NCBI RefSeq assembly: GCF_000730165.1
Contig: NZ_CP022111.1
Span: 1,736,001-1,800,000 of the forward strand
Length of the DNA stretch: 64,000 nucleotides
Source: Nitrospirillum viridazoti CBAmc
Lineage (GTDB): Bacteria > Pseudomonadota > Alphaproteobacteria > Azospirillales > Azospirillaceae
Reading direction: 5' to 3'
The position numbers were made by a program, and so were the translations under genes. Positions within the stretch are counted from its first letter, which is position 1; the number at the start of each line of letters is the position of its first letter. The notes below the pieces were generated by a model. That model saw only the letters and a list, made by a program, of their open reading frames with translations, was not told where the DNA came from and made no database searches. Shown here piece after piece: positions 54,703 to 63,973 of the stretch.

Positions 54703-55410
54703 TCACGGCAGGACCGCCCGATGCAGCTCCACCGCCGCGAAGGCCAGGAAGGCCAGGCCGGCGGTAATGTCCAGCGCCCGTGCCACGCGCGGCGCCATCA
54801 TGCCGCGCAAGGCCGCCACACCCGCCACCAGCACCACCCACCACAACAGGGACCCCGCCGCCACGCCCGCCACCGTGGTGGCAATGCGCAGGCGCGCCAC
54901 CTCCGCGCCGGCAAGGGCCGAGAGGGGAACGAAGGCCGTCAGCATGGCGGCGAAGACGATGATGGTGGGCGGATTGGTCAGGGTCAGCAGGAAGGAGGAG
55001 GCCCAGGCGCGCGGCAGAGACAGCGTCGAAAGGGCAGCGGGCCGGCTATTGCCCTGTAGCGTTTCAGGGCCAGCGGGCTTGGGCCGCAGGGCGGCATAGG
55101 CCAGCCAGCCCAGGAACAGCCCCGCCAGCAGGTGCAGCGGCCGGCCATGGTGGGTGACGAAGGCCGAGACCTCCGTCAAGCCCAAGGCGGCGACACCGGC
55201 GTAGACGCCGTCGCCGGTGGCGATGCCGGCCCCGGTGGCCAGGCCCAGGCGCCAGCCGCCGGCCAGCGTCCGCCGCATGCACAGGAAGGCCATGGGGCCC
55301 ACCGGCGCCGCCACGCCCAGGCCCAGCAGCATGGCCTTCAGGAAGACGCCGGCGAAAGCGGCGGGCAAGAACAGGTTGGGCGCGATGGTGATCAGCGTGT
55401 CCAAGTCCAT
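54703..55410 (-). CDS. LysE family exporter
   Basis: 235 aa with about six transmembrane helices. LGLGVAAPVGPMAFLCMRRTL near the N-terminus, TGAGIATGDGVYAGVAALGL, and SFLLTLTNPPTIIVFAAMLTAF are typical of LysE/RhtB amino-acid exporters. ATG 55410 and ATG 55419 are both possible. Downstream of a short transcription unit with a strong terminator (55526-55680), which may control it. Confidence 0.88.
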   Translation of the reverse strand: MDLDTLITIAPNLFLPAAFAGVFLKAMLLGLGVAAPVGPMAFLCMRRTLAGGWRLGLATGAGIATGDGVYAGVAALGLTEVSAFVTHHGRPLHLLAGLFLGWLAYAALRPKPAGPETLQGNSRPAALSTLSLPRAWASSFLLTLTNPPTIIVFAAMLTAFVPLSALAGAEVARLRIATTVAGVAAGSLLWWVVLVAGVAALRGMMAPRVARALDITAGLAFLAFAAVELHRAVLP

Positions 55411-55525
55411 GAGAACCATCCCAATTTTAAAAGGTCGTTCCCGCGCCGCGCCGGCATTGCCAGGGTGGTGACGCCACCGCCCCGCAAGGGATGGGACGGC
55501 GGCATCGGCGGGATTGGGGCACAAC

Positions 55526-55556
55526 AAAAAGCCCCGCGGGCAGCTGCTCGCGGGGC
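55526..55556 (-). terminator. strong intrinsic terminator upstream of lysE
   Basis: GCCCCGCG (55531-55538) and CGCGGGGC (55549-55556) form the stem; reading leftward it is followed by TTTTT (complement of AAAAA at 55526-55530). It lies 29 bases after a 31-codon ORF and 116 bases before the lysE start. Confidence 0.88.
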
Positions 55557-55584
55557 CTGTTATCGGGTGTGTCGGGGACGGCGG

Positions 55585-55680
55585 TTAGCCGTTGTCCCCC
55601 AAACCCCGTGTCATAAACAGACAAAGCCCCGCCCCAAGCGGCACAGCGGTTTGCTGGCTGAATTGGGTGACGAGGCGCAT
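55585..55680 (-). CDS. 31-codon ORF, leader peptide or small protein candidate
   Basis: ATG at 55680 opens MRLVTQFSQQTAVPLGAGLC and ends ...TRGLGDNG at a TAA (55585). An AAAGGG lies about 11 bases upstream of the ATG. The ORF is followed directly by the strong terminator. Too short to judge by composition. It could be a small protein, a leader peptide in an attenuator for lysE, or the body of a small RNA. The ORF frame extends to 55797 without support. Confidence 0.4.
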   Translation of the reverse strand: MRLVTQFSQQTAVPLGAGLCLFMTRGLGDNG

Positions 55681-55771
55681 CGGAATATGACCCTTTGTTG
55701 TGATGGGCTGGAGGCTAAGCCGCCGGGCCGCCCGGTCACAACCTGAAAGTGCGCGATGATTAAAGAAAAAT

Positions 55772-55805
55772 GTGACCGGGTGGCTTTTTAGGCACACCCG
55801 GTCAC
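55772..55805 (-). terminator. terminator of the catalase gene
   Basis: GTGACCGGGTG (55772-55782) pairs with CACCCGGTCAC (55795-55805). Reading leftward, the stem is followed by ATTTTTCTTTAA. It is placed about 90 bases after the catalase stop. A third CCCGGTCAC half-site occurs at 55731-55739. Confidence 0.8.
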
Positions 55806-55892
55806 CAGGTTCCCTGGTGCCAAGGCCGGTTCCCGATGGGGGATCACGGGGAAGGGCCGGTTGGGGGACGGGCTCCAGGGTGGGATGGGTTG

Positions 55893-57374
55893 TCAGGGGA
55901 TGGCCGTTTCCGGCCGGCCGGCGCCCTCGCCCAGGGCCAGGGCCCGGCGCACACCCGCCGCGTAGTCGGCATGGACCAGGGCGAAGTGGCCCAGCTGGCG
56001 CTCCACGATGGCCTGCGGCACGCCCTGCATGGCGGCGGCGATGTTGGCGAACAGCCGCTCCTTCTGACCCTGGTCCATCAGGGTGAACAGGGCGCGCGGC
56101 TGGCTGTAGTCGTCATTGCCCGCGCGGTGGTCATGGCGGCCGACCTCGCCCGACAGGCGCAGCGGCGGTTCGGCCACGCTGGGGTCCTGGGCCGGGCCGC
56201 CCAGGCTGTTGGGCTCGTAATAGGCGTCGGGGTTGCCGGTGTCGTTGCGGAAGAAGCGCATGGCCCCGTCCTTGTGATAGTGGTGCACCGGACACTTCGG
56301 CTGGTTCACCGGCAGCGCCTCGTAATGCGTGCCGAGGCGATAGCGGTGGGCGTCGGCATAGGAGAAGATGCGGGCCTGCAGCATCTTGTCGGGGCTGTGG
56401 CCGATGCCGGGGACGACGTTGGATGGGCTGAACGCCGCCTGCTCGATCTCCGCGAAGTAGTTGTCGGGGTTGCGGTTCAGCTCCACCACGCCCACGTCGA
56501 TCAGCGGGTAGTCGGCGTGCGGCCACACCTTGGTCAGGTCGAAGGGGTTGTAGGGCGTCTTGTCGGCGTCGGCCTCGGGCATCACCTGGACCTGCAGGGT
56601 CCAGCGCGGGAAGTCGCCCGCCTCGATGCTACCGAACAGGTCTTCCTGATAGCTTTCGCGCGACCGTCCCACCACCTGGGCAGCCTCATCATTGGTCAGG
56701 TGCTTGTGGCCCTGCTGGGTCTTGAAGTGGAACTTCACCCAGAAGCGTTCGCCCTGGTCGTTCCAGAAGCTGTAGGTGTGGCTGCCGTAGCCGTTCATGA
56801 AGCGCGGGCTGGGCGGCAGGCCGCGATCCGACATCAGGATGGTGACCTGGTGCAGGCTTTCCGGCGACAGCGACCAGAAGTCCCACATGGCGGTGGGGCT
56901 GCGCAGGTTGGTGCGGGGATGGCGCTTCTGCGTGTGGATGAAGTCCGGGAACTTCAGCGGGTCGCGGATGAAGAAGACGGGCGTGTTGTTGCCCACCACG
57001 TCCCAGTTGCCTTCCTCGGTATAGAATTTGACGGCGAAGCCGCGCACGTCGCGCTCGGCATCCGCAGCACCCAGTTCACCGGCGACGGTGGAGAAACGGA
57101 TCAGCAGGTCGGTCTTCTTGCCCACCGCCCCGAACACCTTGGCGCGGGTGTAGCGGGTGATGTCATGGGTGACGGTCAGGGTGCCGAAGGCGCCCCAGCC
57201 CTTGGCATGCACCACACGCTCCGGAATGCGCTCACGGTTCTGGTGCGCCAGCTTTTCCATCAGCTGATAGTCCTGCATCAGCACGGGGCCGCGCGGGCCG
57301 GCGGTCAGGCTGTTCTGGTTGTCGGCGATGGGGGCGCCCCCGGTGGTGGTCATGCGGGGTGGCTGGCTGGTCAT
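55893..57374 (-). CDS. katA: catalase (heme, small-subunit clade)
   Basis: 493 aa. Distal-side His56 in [11 protein letters not shown] and Asn129 in [10 protein letters not shown], proximal heme Tyr in [14 protein letters not shown], and the substrate-channel block [15 protein letters not shown]. The length and lack of a C-terminal flavodoxin domain place it among clade 3 monofunctional catalases. It decomposes hydrogen peroxide. ATG 57374 follows GAGGGACG; divergent from oxyR, with the likely OxyR site between. The gene letter is by type; katA/katB usage varies. Confidence 0.96.
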   Translation of the reverse strand: MTSQPPRMTTTGGAPIADNQNSLTAGPRGPVLMQDYQLMEKLAHQNRERIPERVVHAKGWGAFGTLTVTHDITRYTRAKVFGAVGKKTDLLIRFSTVAGELGAADAERDVRGFAVKFYTEEGNWDVVGNNTPVFFIRDPLKFPDFIHTQKRHPRTNLRSPTAMWDFWSLSPESLHQVTILMSDRGLPPSPRFMNGYGSHTYSFWNDQGERFWVKFHFKTQQGHKHLTNDEAAQVVGRSRESYQEDLFGSIEAGDFPRWTLQVQVMPEADADKTPYNPFDLTKVWPHADYPLIDVGVVELNRNPDNYFAEIEQAAFSPSNVVPGIGHSPDKMLQARIFSYADAHRYRLGTHYEALPVNQPKCPVHHYHKDGAMRFFRNDTGNPDAYYEPNSLGGPAQDPSVAEPPLRLSGEVGRHDHRAGNDDYSQPRALFTLMDQGQKERLFANIAAAMQGVPQAIVERQLGHFALVHADYAAGVRRALALGEGAGRPETAIP

Positions 57375-57480
57375 GACTTTCGTCCCTCGTCGTCTTCTGA
57401 TGGGCTTGGGCGTCCGTGCGCCCGACGAGGAAAAGCTACGCCGTCCGACCTTCATGCGTAAAATCGATTGTTCGTATCAT

Positions 57481-57503
57481 GACGATAGACTACATATATC
57501 GTC
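57481..57503. promoter_or_regulatory. dyad between catalase and oxyR, probable OxyR site
   Basis: GACGATA (57481-57487) and TATCGTC (57497-57503) are exact inverted repeats 9 bases apart, in the AT-richest part of the 154-bp divergent gap. It matches the LysR T-N11-A layout and OxyR-type GATAG half-sites. It lies 26 bases before the oxyR start. Confidence 0.65.
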
Positions 57504-57528
57504 AGTGCGCTTTCGAAAGGGCGTCTTC

Positions 57529-58407
57529 GTGAACCTTCGCGACCTGCGATACCTGCTGGCCGTGGCCCAGCACCGCCACTTCGGCCGGGCCGCCGCCGCC
57601 TGCAACGTCAGCCAGCCCACCCTCAGCAGCCAGGTGGCCAAGCTGGAGGCGCGGCTGGGCGCCCCCCTGTTCGAGCGCACCAACAAATGGGTGGCGCCCA
57701 CGCCGCTGGGGGAGGAGGTGCTGGTCCATGCCGCCCGGGCGGTGGCGGAGGCCGACGCCATAGTGGCCCTCGCGGGCGCCCGCGATCCGCTGGCAGGTCC
57801 CCTGACCCTGGGCGTCATCCCCACCCTAGGGCCCTACCTCATGCCCCGGGTGTTCGCCCCCTTGCGCCGGCGCTGCCCCGCCCTAACGCTGGAATTGTGG
57901 GAAGACACCACCGACGCCGTGGTGGAACGGCTGCGCCGCCGCCAATTGGATGCCGTCCTGATCGCCACTCCGGTGACGGGCGAGGATCTGGTGGAGCAGC
58001 CCTTGTTCCAGGAAAAGTTTCTGGCCGCCCTGCCCCCGGACCATGCGCTGGCCAAAACTGGGGACGCCGTGGACGAAACGGCGCTAGCGACCGACCTGCT
58101 GGTCCTGGCGGACGGCCATTGCCTGCGCGATCAGGCCCTGGCCGCCTGCGCCCGACCCGACCCCGGCGGCTGGTCCCTGCGCGCCACCAGCCTGGAAACC
58201 TTGCTGAACATGGTGGCGGCCGGCTACGGCACCACCCTGGTGCCGGCCCTGGCGGCGGCGGTCCATGCGGGGCGCCAGGATGTGGTCTTCCGCCCCCTGG
58301 CCGGTGCCGGTGCAGGACGCCTGATCCGCTTGGTCAGCCGCCCCACCTTCACCCGCCAGCCGGCGCTGGACACCCTGGCGGCTCAGGTGAAGGCAGCCGC
58401 CATCTAG
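57529..58407 (+). CDS. oxyR: OxyR hydrogen-peroxide-sensing LysR regulator
   Basis: 292 aa from GTG 57529. N-terminal winged HTH (NLRDLRYLLAVAQHRHFGRAAAACNVSQPTLSSQVAKLE, within 2-40). The redox pair is C198 and C207 (DGHCLRDQALAAC), the same 9-residue spacing as E. coli C199/C208, so it should form the sensing disulfide. The substrate domain follows the usual LysR form. GTG is preferred because GAAAGGG precedes it and the HTH starts at residue 2; the frame opens far upstream. Target: the divergent catalase gene. Confidence 0.95.
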   Translation: MNLRDLRYLLAVAQHRHFGRAAAACNVSQPTLSSQVAKLEARLGAPLFERTNKWVAPTPLGEEVLVHAARAVAEADAIVALAGARDPLAGPLTLGVIPTLGPYLMPRVFAPLRRRCPALTLELWEDTTDAVVERLRRRQLDAVLIATPVTGEDLVEQPLFQEKFLAALPPDHALAKTGDAVDETALATDLLVLADGHCLRDQALAACARPDPGGWSLRATSLETLLNMVAAGYGTTLVPALAAAVHAGRQDVVFRPLAGAGAGRLIRLVSRPTFTRQPALDTLAAQVKAAAI

Positions 58408-58414
58408 GGCCCCT

Positions 58415-61021
58415 TTACCGGCGCGGCGCCTTGGCCCGGCGGGGAGCCGGCGCGCGCTTGGGCACGGTCACCGGCGCGGTGGCCACAGGGCCCGGCTTGG
58501 GCTCCGCCGCCACGTCCACCGGCGGGCTCGTGGGTTCATCTGAGATGACGGAAGTCTCGGCCGGCGGCGGTTCCTTGGGCGTGGGCGCCGCCTTGGCGCG
58601 ACGCACCTTGGCCGCGGCCGGCTTGGCCGTGGCCCTGGGCGCCTGAGGCGGCTCCTCAGGCGCGGGCGGGGCAACGGCCGGCGACCCGTCCAGCACCGGG
58701 TTGGGCGGTTCCGCGCCGGACGCCGGCGCGGTGGCTGCGGGTGCGGTGGCTGCGACCGAGGCCTCGCCCGGTGCCTTGGGCGCCTTGGCGGCCAGGTCCT
58801 TGAACAAGGCCACCATGCTTTCCAGCCGTTCCCGGCCCTTGGTGTCCAGCGGGCCGGCGGCACCGGCCACCATCACCAGGCCTTCCGAAAGGCGGGTGAT
58901 CTCCTCCGCCGTGGCGCCGGCCAGCAACTCGGGCAGGGTTTCCAGGGCCGCCGCCGGATCGAGCAGCAGCATCAGGAACTGGTCGCGCACCAGCTGCTTG
59001 AACTCCGCCAGTTCCAGGCCCCGGCCATGGATGTCGCGCAGGCCGCGCAGGGCGTTGAAGCCACGGGCGTCGGCCATGCGCTCCGCCAGCCCCACATGCA
59101 GCAGGGCGCGCATGCCGGCCTCGCGCAGGCCGCCCACATGCAGGCGCCGGCGCAGCTCCGCCCCCTGTTCCGCCAGGAAGCGGCGATGTTCGGGGGTTTC
59201 ACCGGGATGGCTGCGGGGCGGGGCGTCGTCGGCGTTCAGGCCGAACAGCGCCTGAGTCAGCGGATGCCCGTAGATGCCCATGAACAGCGCCTCCGCCGTC
59301 GCGTCGCGGCGGTCGCGGTAGACATCCAGCGCCGTTTCCATCTGGCGGGCCAGCCGCTGTTCCAGGTTGCGCCAGATGTTCTCCGACCCTACTGGGCGGC
59401 GGTCGCGCCGGGCGGCGGCGGCCAGCTCCGGCACGCCGTTCAGCCAGGGGTTGGTGTCGGAGAACAGTTCGTAGCTGAGGCGCAGGGGATGCAGGCCGCG
59501 CAGGATTTCCGCCGTCGTCTCCCCCACCAGCTGGCGCACCCAGGGCTGCACGAGGTCGCGGTAGAGGCCCAGCGTCACGCGGGAGAGACGGGACACCGTG
59601 GCGAAGCGGCGCTCGTCGTCCGGCAGGGGTTCGACATGGGCCGCCACGTCATTGATGCTGCGGGCGGCAAAGCGCAGGACGTTGGGGTCGCCCTCCTGCC
59701 CAGACTGGCCGGAGGGGGCGGCTTCGGCGGGCAGGATCTGCGCCTCGTACAGGCCGGGGGGCAGCACGTCGATGAAGTCGATGTTGGACGCGAACTCGCG
59801 ATGTTCCTTCCGCGCCACGGCGGCGGAGACGAAGATGCCCAGGTGGCCCACACTTTCATGCACGGCGTAGACGATGGTCTGGCCGTGGCAGCGGATGTCG
59901 TCCACGCTTTCATACAGGTCGCAAATCCAGCCCAGCGCCTGCGGCGGCGGGGAGATGTTGTCACCCTTGGAGCAGAAGACGATGATGGGGGAGCGGATGG
60001 CCCGCAGGTCCACGCGCACGCCGTCCTTGGTGACGATGTCGGCGGTGGCTAGGCGGTTGCCCACGAACAGCTTGTCGACGATGTACTGGATTTCCTCGCC
60101 GTTCAGCAGGACGTGGCCGTTCCACCACTTCTCGAAACCCAGATAGCGCGGCGCCTCGGTATCGACCTTGTCCCACAGGGCGTACTGCTTGCCCACCAGG
60201 GTGTTGGCGGGGTTCAGCCCTTCGAAGTTCTGCACCAGCCAGGCGCCGTCGAACAGGCCAGCGCCCATGTCGCTGGCGAAGGCCGTCAGCCAACTGCCGC
60301 CCAGCAGACCGCCGCTGTAGCGCATGGGGTCCTGCCCGCGATGGCCGGCCCAGAAGGACAGGGGCGTGCCGGCGATGATGATGGGGCCGAACAGGTCCGG
60401 GCGAATGGCCGCCGTCATCATCAGCTGCCAGCCCGCCTGGCAGTTGCCGATGACCACCGGCTTGCCTTCCGCCTCCGGATGCAACTCGATGACCTTTTCC
60501 AGGCAGGCGGCCTCGGCCGCGATCACATCCTCCACCGTCTGGCCCGGCACCGGGCGCGGCAGGAAGCCGATGAAATAGCAGGGATGGCCGGCGGCCAGGG
60601 CCACGCCGATCTCGCTGTCTGACTTGAAGCCGCCGATGCCGGGGCCGTGGCCGGCACGGGGATCGACGATGACGAAGGGGCGCTTCTTCAGGTCCAGCTC
60701 GACGCCCGCCGGCGGAATGATGCGCTGCAACGAATAATTCACCGGCCGGGGCAAGGTGGCGCCATCCAGCACCGTCTCGCTTTCGAAGCTGAGCACCGTG
60801 GGCGCCGTTTGCGCCATGTGCTCATGGTACTGGGCGCCGCGCTGGCGCAGCACGTCCATCACCAGGGCGGTGCGCTGGAAGGCGTCGACCGTGTAGGCCA
60901 GCCCATCCTGCCACAGGCGGAAAGGCCAATGATTACTGGGGTCAAGGAAGCCCTCGGGCATCTCGAACGGGCCCTTTTGGTCAAACAGGCCCCTAGGGCC
61001 GGTCGCGTCGGTAACGGCCAT
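58415..61021 (-). CDS. DUF3141 protein, PHA-synthase-like
   Basis: 868 aa. An alpha/beta-hydrolase core related to PhaC carries a full cysteine triad: Cys194 in VIGNCQAGW (lipase-box position), Asp354 in CSKGDNISPP, and His393 in SVGHLGIF. DUF3141 lies over residues about 20-700, with an N-terminal FQRTALVMDVLRQRG helical part. The last 150 residues are disordered and rich in Pro, Ala, Lys and Arg (KVRRAKAAPTPKEPPP, KRAPAPRRAKAPRR), like granule- or DNA-binding tails. The likely role is PHA-related, but polymerase activity is not shown. ATG 61021 follows GGGAAAG; it ends 8 bases from oxyR. Confidence 0.87.
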   Translation of the reverse strand: MAVTDATGPRGLFDQKGPFEMPEGFLDPSNHWPFRLWQDGLAYTVDAFQRTALVMDVLRQRGAQYHEHMAQTAPTVLSFESETVLDGATLPRPVNYSLQRIIPPAGVELDLKKRPFVIVDPRAGHGPGIGGFKSDSEIGVALAAGHPCYFIGFLPRPVPGQTVEDVIAAEAACLEKVIELHPEAEGKPVVIGNCQAGWQLMMTAAIRPDLFGPIIIAGTPLSFWAGHRGQDPMRYSGGLLGGSWLTAFASDMGAGLFDGAWLVQNFEGLNPANTLVGKQYALWDKVDTEAPRYLGFEKWWNGHVLLNGEEIQYIVDKLFVGNRLATADIVTKDGVRVDLRAIRSPIIVFCSKGDNISPPPQALGWICDLYESVDDIRCHGQTIVYAVHESVGHLGIFVSAAVARKEHREFASNIDFIDVLPPGLYEAQILPAEAAPSGQSGQEGDPNVLRFAARSINDVAAHVEPLPDDERRFATVSRLSRVTLGLYRDLVQPWVRQLVGETTAEILRGLHPLRLSYELFSDTNPWLNGVPELAAAARRDRRPVGSENIWRNLEQRLARQMETALDVYRDRRDATAEALFMGIYGHPLTQALFGLNADDAPPRSHPGETPEHRRFLAEQGAELRRRLHVGGLREAGMRALLHVGLAERMADARGFNALRGLRDIHGRGLELAEFKQLVRDQFLMLLLDPAAALETLPELLAGATAEEITRLSEGLVMVAGAAGPLDTKGRERLESMVALFKDLAAKAPKAPGEASVAATAPAATAPASGAEPPNPVLDGSPAVAPPAPEEPPQAPRATAKPAAAKVRRAKAAPTPKEPPPAETSVISDEPTSPPVDVAAEPKPGPVATAPVTVPKRAPAPRRAKAPRR

Positions 61022-61248
61022 CAGCTTTCCCTCTTCAGTCAGTCCCGCGCGCCGCTTGCCACCGGCGGCAGGGATAACCCCGCGAGGCCGCAGTATAACC
61101 AAGCGCTCTCGCAGGCGCGAAGAAGGTTTTGCGTCGCACAAAAGGAATAGGCCGCCGGGGGGTCTGGGCCGGCGGCCTACCCAGGGCGGGGCCCGTCTTC
61201 ACGCCGCACCGGCCGAAGCGGTACCCCGCCCGCAAGACAGGCGGAAGG

Positions 61249-61698
61249 TCAAAAGCTGAGGCAGCGGCTGCCCTCTTCGCCGGCGGCGCGCTCCAGCACC
61301 AGGGCCAATTCCGCCGCCACGGTGCGGGCCTGCCGCCAGGAGACGCAGGGGACGCGGTAGCGCCAGGGCACCGGCTCCCCCGCCCACAGGACGACCTGGG
61401 CCAACGCCTCCGGGCGGGCGATGTCGGCTGGCCGGATGGGCTGCACCGCCACCTCAGCCAAAGGGAAGTCGCCGGCACGGCGGGGATCGCTGATCCACAC
61501 CCGGCCGGCGGCGAGGTCGACGCACACGGAACCGCCGGCCGGCAGGTGGGCCGGCGTGGCGAAGGACCAGTCGGCCGCGTGCGGCGCCGGCGGCGACTGG
61601 TCCGCCTTGTCGAGGTCGGGGGCATGGGTGATGAGGTCGATCAGGGTGGTGAAGCCCAACATGGCGGCATCGTCCGGCAGGGGTCGTCCAGGCCCCAT
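61249..61698 (-). CDS. hypothetical protein
   Basis: 149 aa, soluble. It has beta-strand-like stretches (AGGSVCVDLAAGRVWISDP, EVAVQPIRPADIA) and a helical C-terminus (WRQARTVAAELALVLERAAG). No family recognised. An internal ATG at 61662 is possible. It lies alone between the DUF3141 and chemoreceptor genes on the same strand. Confidence 0.55.
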   Translation of the reverse strand: MGPGRPLPDDAAMLGFTTLIDLITHAPDLDKADQSPPAPHAADWSFATPAHLPAGGSVCVDLAAGRVWISDPRRAGDFPLAEVAVQPIRPADIARPEALAQVVLWAGEPVPWRYRVPCVSWRQARTVAAELALVLERAAGEEGSRCLSF

Positions 61699-61760
61699 TG
61701 AGCCGCCATCGGGCCATTAAAATTCCATAGCAGAAGGGGCCGCCGTTCATTAAAGCCCCG

Positions 61761-61796
61761 AAAACGAACGGCCCGGCATCCTGGGATCCCGGGCCG
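61761..61796 (-). terminator. terminator of the chemoreceptor gene
   Basis: CGGCCCGG (61769-61776) pairs with CCGGGCCG (61789-61796). Reading leftward, the stem is followed by TTCGTTTT. It sits 24 bases after the chemoreceptor stop. Confidence 0.68.
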
Positions 61797-61819
61797 CTGA
61801 AGCAGGCGTCACAGCCGGA

Positions 61820-63520
61820 TCAGGCGGCCTTGACCCCGATGATGAAGCGCGACACCTCGGCGTTCAGATCCTCCGCCTGGTGCGACACGTCGCGGGCGGA
61901 ATCCTGCAGCTGGACGGCGGCGGCGCCGGTGGCCACGGCCGCCTGGTGCACACCGGTGATGTTGCGCGACACGTCCTCGGTGCCCTTGGCAGCCTCGTTC
62001 ACACTGCGGGCGATTTCCGAGGTGGTGGCCGACTGTTCCTCGATGGCGGAGGCGATGGCCATGGCGATGTCCGACATCTCGTTGATGGTGCGGCTGACGC
62101 TCTCGATGGCGGCCACCGCCTGGGTGGTCAGGCCCTGGATCTCGCCGATCTGGCTTTCGATGTCGCCGGTGGCCTTGGCGGTCTGGTTGGCCAGGCTTTT
62201 CACCTCGCTGGCCACGACGGCGAAGCCCTTGCCCGCCTCGCCCGCCCGCGCCGCCTCGATGGTCGCGTTCAGCGCCAGCAGGTTGGTCTGCCCGGCGATG
62301 GCGCTGATCAGCTGCACGATCTCGCCGATGCGCTGGGCGCTGTCGGCCAGGCGCCGGGCGGTGCCGCTGGTGTCGTTCGCCTCTTGGATGGCCTTGCTGG
62401 CGATGGTGCGCGACTTTTCCACCTGGCTGCTGATCTCCTGCACCGTGGCCACCATCTCATCCGTGGCGGAGGCCACGGTCTGGACGTTGGCGGAGGCCTG
62501 CTGGGCGGCGGCGGCCACGGCGCTGGACTGGGTGTTGGTCTGCTCCGCCGTGCTGGCCATGCTCTCGGCCGTGGCCTGCATTTCCGTCGCGGCGCCCGCC
62601 AGGGCGTCCACCAACTGGGCCACCTTCGCCTCGAAGCCCTTGACCAGGCCTTCCAGCGCCACGGCGCGGCGTTCCTTGGCCTGGCGCTCCAGCTCCTGCG
62701 CCTGGGCCAGGTCGCGGGCCTTGACCATGCCGTCGCGGAACACCTCCAGCGCGCGGGCCAGCGTGCCCACCTCGTCCCCCCGCTCGGTGTCGGTGACGGT
62801 GATACCAAGGTTCCCGGCCGCCATGGTCTCGACCACGCCGGTGGTGCGGGCGATGGGATGGACGACACCCGAGACGATGACCACCGTGGCGCCGCCGCAC
62901 AGCAGGGCGGTGACGGCGATGGCCACCCAGGTCGTCCACACGGCGCTGTCGGATAGGGCCTGGCCCGCGTCGGCGGCCTTCTTGCCCTCTTTCCCGTTGA
63001 AGTCGTTGTCCGCGATGATGGCATCGCGCGCCGCCTGGTATTGTTTCAGGCCGTCGCCCAGGTAGAGCGGCAACGCCCGCGCCCCCTCACCCTTGGCCAC
63101 CATGTCCTGGACCCGTGCGGCGATGGCCCTGTACTGCGCCCAATTGACGTCGAACTCCTTCATCAGCCGCTCGTCATCCGTGCCGGCGGTCACCAGCGGC
63201 TGATAATCGGCGCGCGCCTTTTCCACGGCGGCGGTCGCGCCGGCGTACTGCTTGACCGTGGCCTGTATCAGCGTCGTGTCGTTGGCGCTGGCGGCGATGA
63301 TCACCCGCCCCTCGACCACGCGGGCGTCGGCCACCGCCACACCCAGACGGCCCAGCAACGCCGTCGACGGCAGCCAATTGTCGCGCATGTCGGCGGCGGT
63401 GCCGCTTACCGCTTCCGTCCGGCTGAGGCCGAACAGCCCCAGGCCCAGCGTCGCCAGGAAGACCACCAGGAACGCCGTCAGGACCTTCAGGCGGATGGAG
63501 AGGTTGCGCCAGGCTGTCAT
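61820..63520 (-). CDS. methyl-accepting chemotaxis protein
   Basis: 566 aa. A short cytoplasmic N-terminus, TM1 (about 11-31), and a periplasmic four-helix bundle sensor (about 35-185, with [24 protein letters not shown]). TM2 (about 190-215) and HAMP (about 216-268) follow, then the signalling domain (about 290-566) with the hairpin tip [35 protein letters not shown] in the conserved order. It signals to CheA/CheW; the ligand is unknown. Its promoter probably lies in the AT-rich stretch at 63600-63710. No chemotaxis cluster is nearby. Confidence 0.94.
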   Translation of the reverse strand: MTAWRNLSIRLKVLTAFLVVFLATLGLGLFGLSRTEAVSGTAADMRDNWLPSTALLGRLGVAVADARVVEGRVIIAASANDTTLIQATVKQYAGATAAVEKARADYQPLVTAGTDDERLMKEFDVNWAQYRAIAARVQDMVAKGEGARALPLYLGDGLKQYQAARDAIIADNDFNGKEGKKAADAGQALSDSAVWTTWVAIAVTALLCGGATVVIVSGVVHPIARTTGVVETMAAGNLGITVTDTERGDEVGTLARALEVFRDGMVKARDLAQAQELERQAKERRAVALEGLVKGFEAKVAQLVDALAGAATEMQATAESMASTAEQTNTQSSAVAAAAQQASANVQTVASATDEMVATVQEISSQVEKSRTIASKAIQEANDTSGTARRLADSAQRIGEIVQLISAIAGQTNLLALNATIEAARAGEAGKGFAVVASEVKSLANQTAKATGDIESQIGEIQGLTTQAVAAIESVSRTINEMSDIAMAIASAIEEQSATTSEIARSVNEAAKGTEDVSRNITGVHQAAVATGAAAVQLQDSARDVSHQAEDLNAEVSRFIIGVKAA

Positions 63521-63856
63521 GATAAGGGGGGTCCTTTCCTGGATGCGGCTTGCTGTGGACGGCCAATGGCGGTCCGATGAAATGACGCCCCCTTGATCCC
63601 CTTCCCTCCTTTAAAGAGGGATTAACAGACACTTGCCGGAACTCGCCATGTGGATCATGTTAACTGTTTGATTATTATGGATGTTTGTCATTTTTCTTTA
63701 GCTGTGCTGTGGGATAGCCAGCGGATCCGTGCGTAAATGTCGCACCTCCGCAAGATCGCCGCGCGCGGATAGGTCAGACGCCGCCAGGCGACCTAATGCT
63801 CAAGCCTTAACGACTGGTTAGGCCCGACGGCGTAGTCTTCGGTCCCTTGGGCAACC
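63521..63856. other. non-coding region upstream of the chemoreceptor
   Basis: No supportable gene. Bases 63600-63710 are markedly AT-rich (for example TTTGATTATTATGG) and probably hold the chemoreceptor promoter. CCTAA...TTAGG half-sites flank 63800-63825. Confidence 0.5.
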
Positions 63857-63973
63857 CTGATCCCTCGGGATCAGTGGTCGCCCTGGGAGAAGGCCGCCGA
63901 TAAGGTCGGCCGTACCAAGGCCCAGAAGGGCCCGCCACCACCAAGCGACAACGGCCCCTTGGCAGAAGGGGCC
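63857..63973 (+). ncRNA. candidate structured RNA, three consecutive hairpins
   Basis: CTGATCC/GGATCAG (63857-63863 with 63868-63874, loop CTCG), GGCCG/CGGCC (63892-63896 with 63907-63911) and GGCCCCTT/AAGGGGCC (63953-63960 with 63966-63973). No coding frame with a start runs through it. It could be a 5' untranslated element of a gene outside the window, a small RNA, or chance structure in GC-rich DNA. No known riboswitch consensus is recognised. Strand is tentative. Confidence 0.25.

Noticed and set aside
55836-57461. 541-aa open frame antisense to catalase
   Set aside because: Overlaps conserved catalase codons completely; composition is that of a GC shadow.
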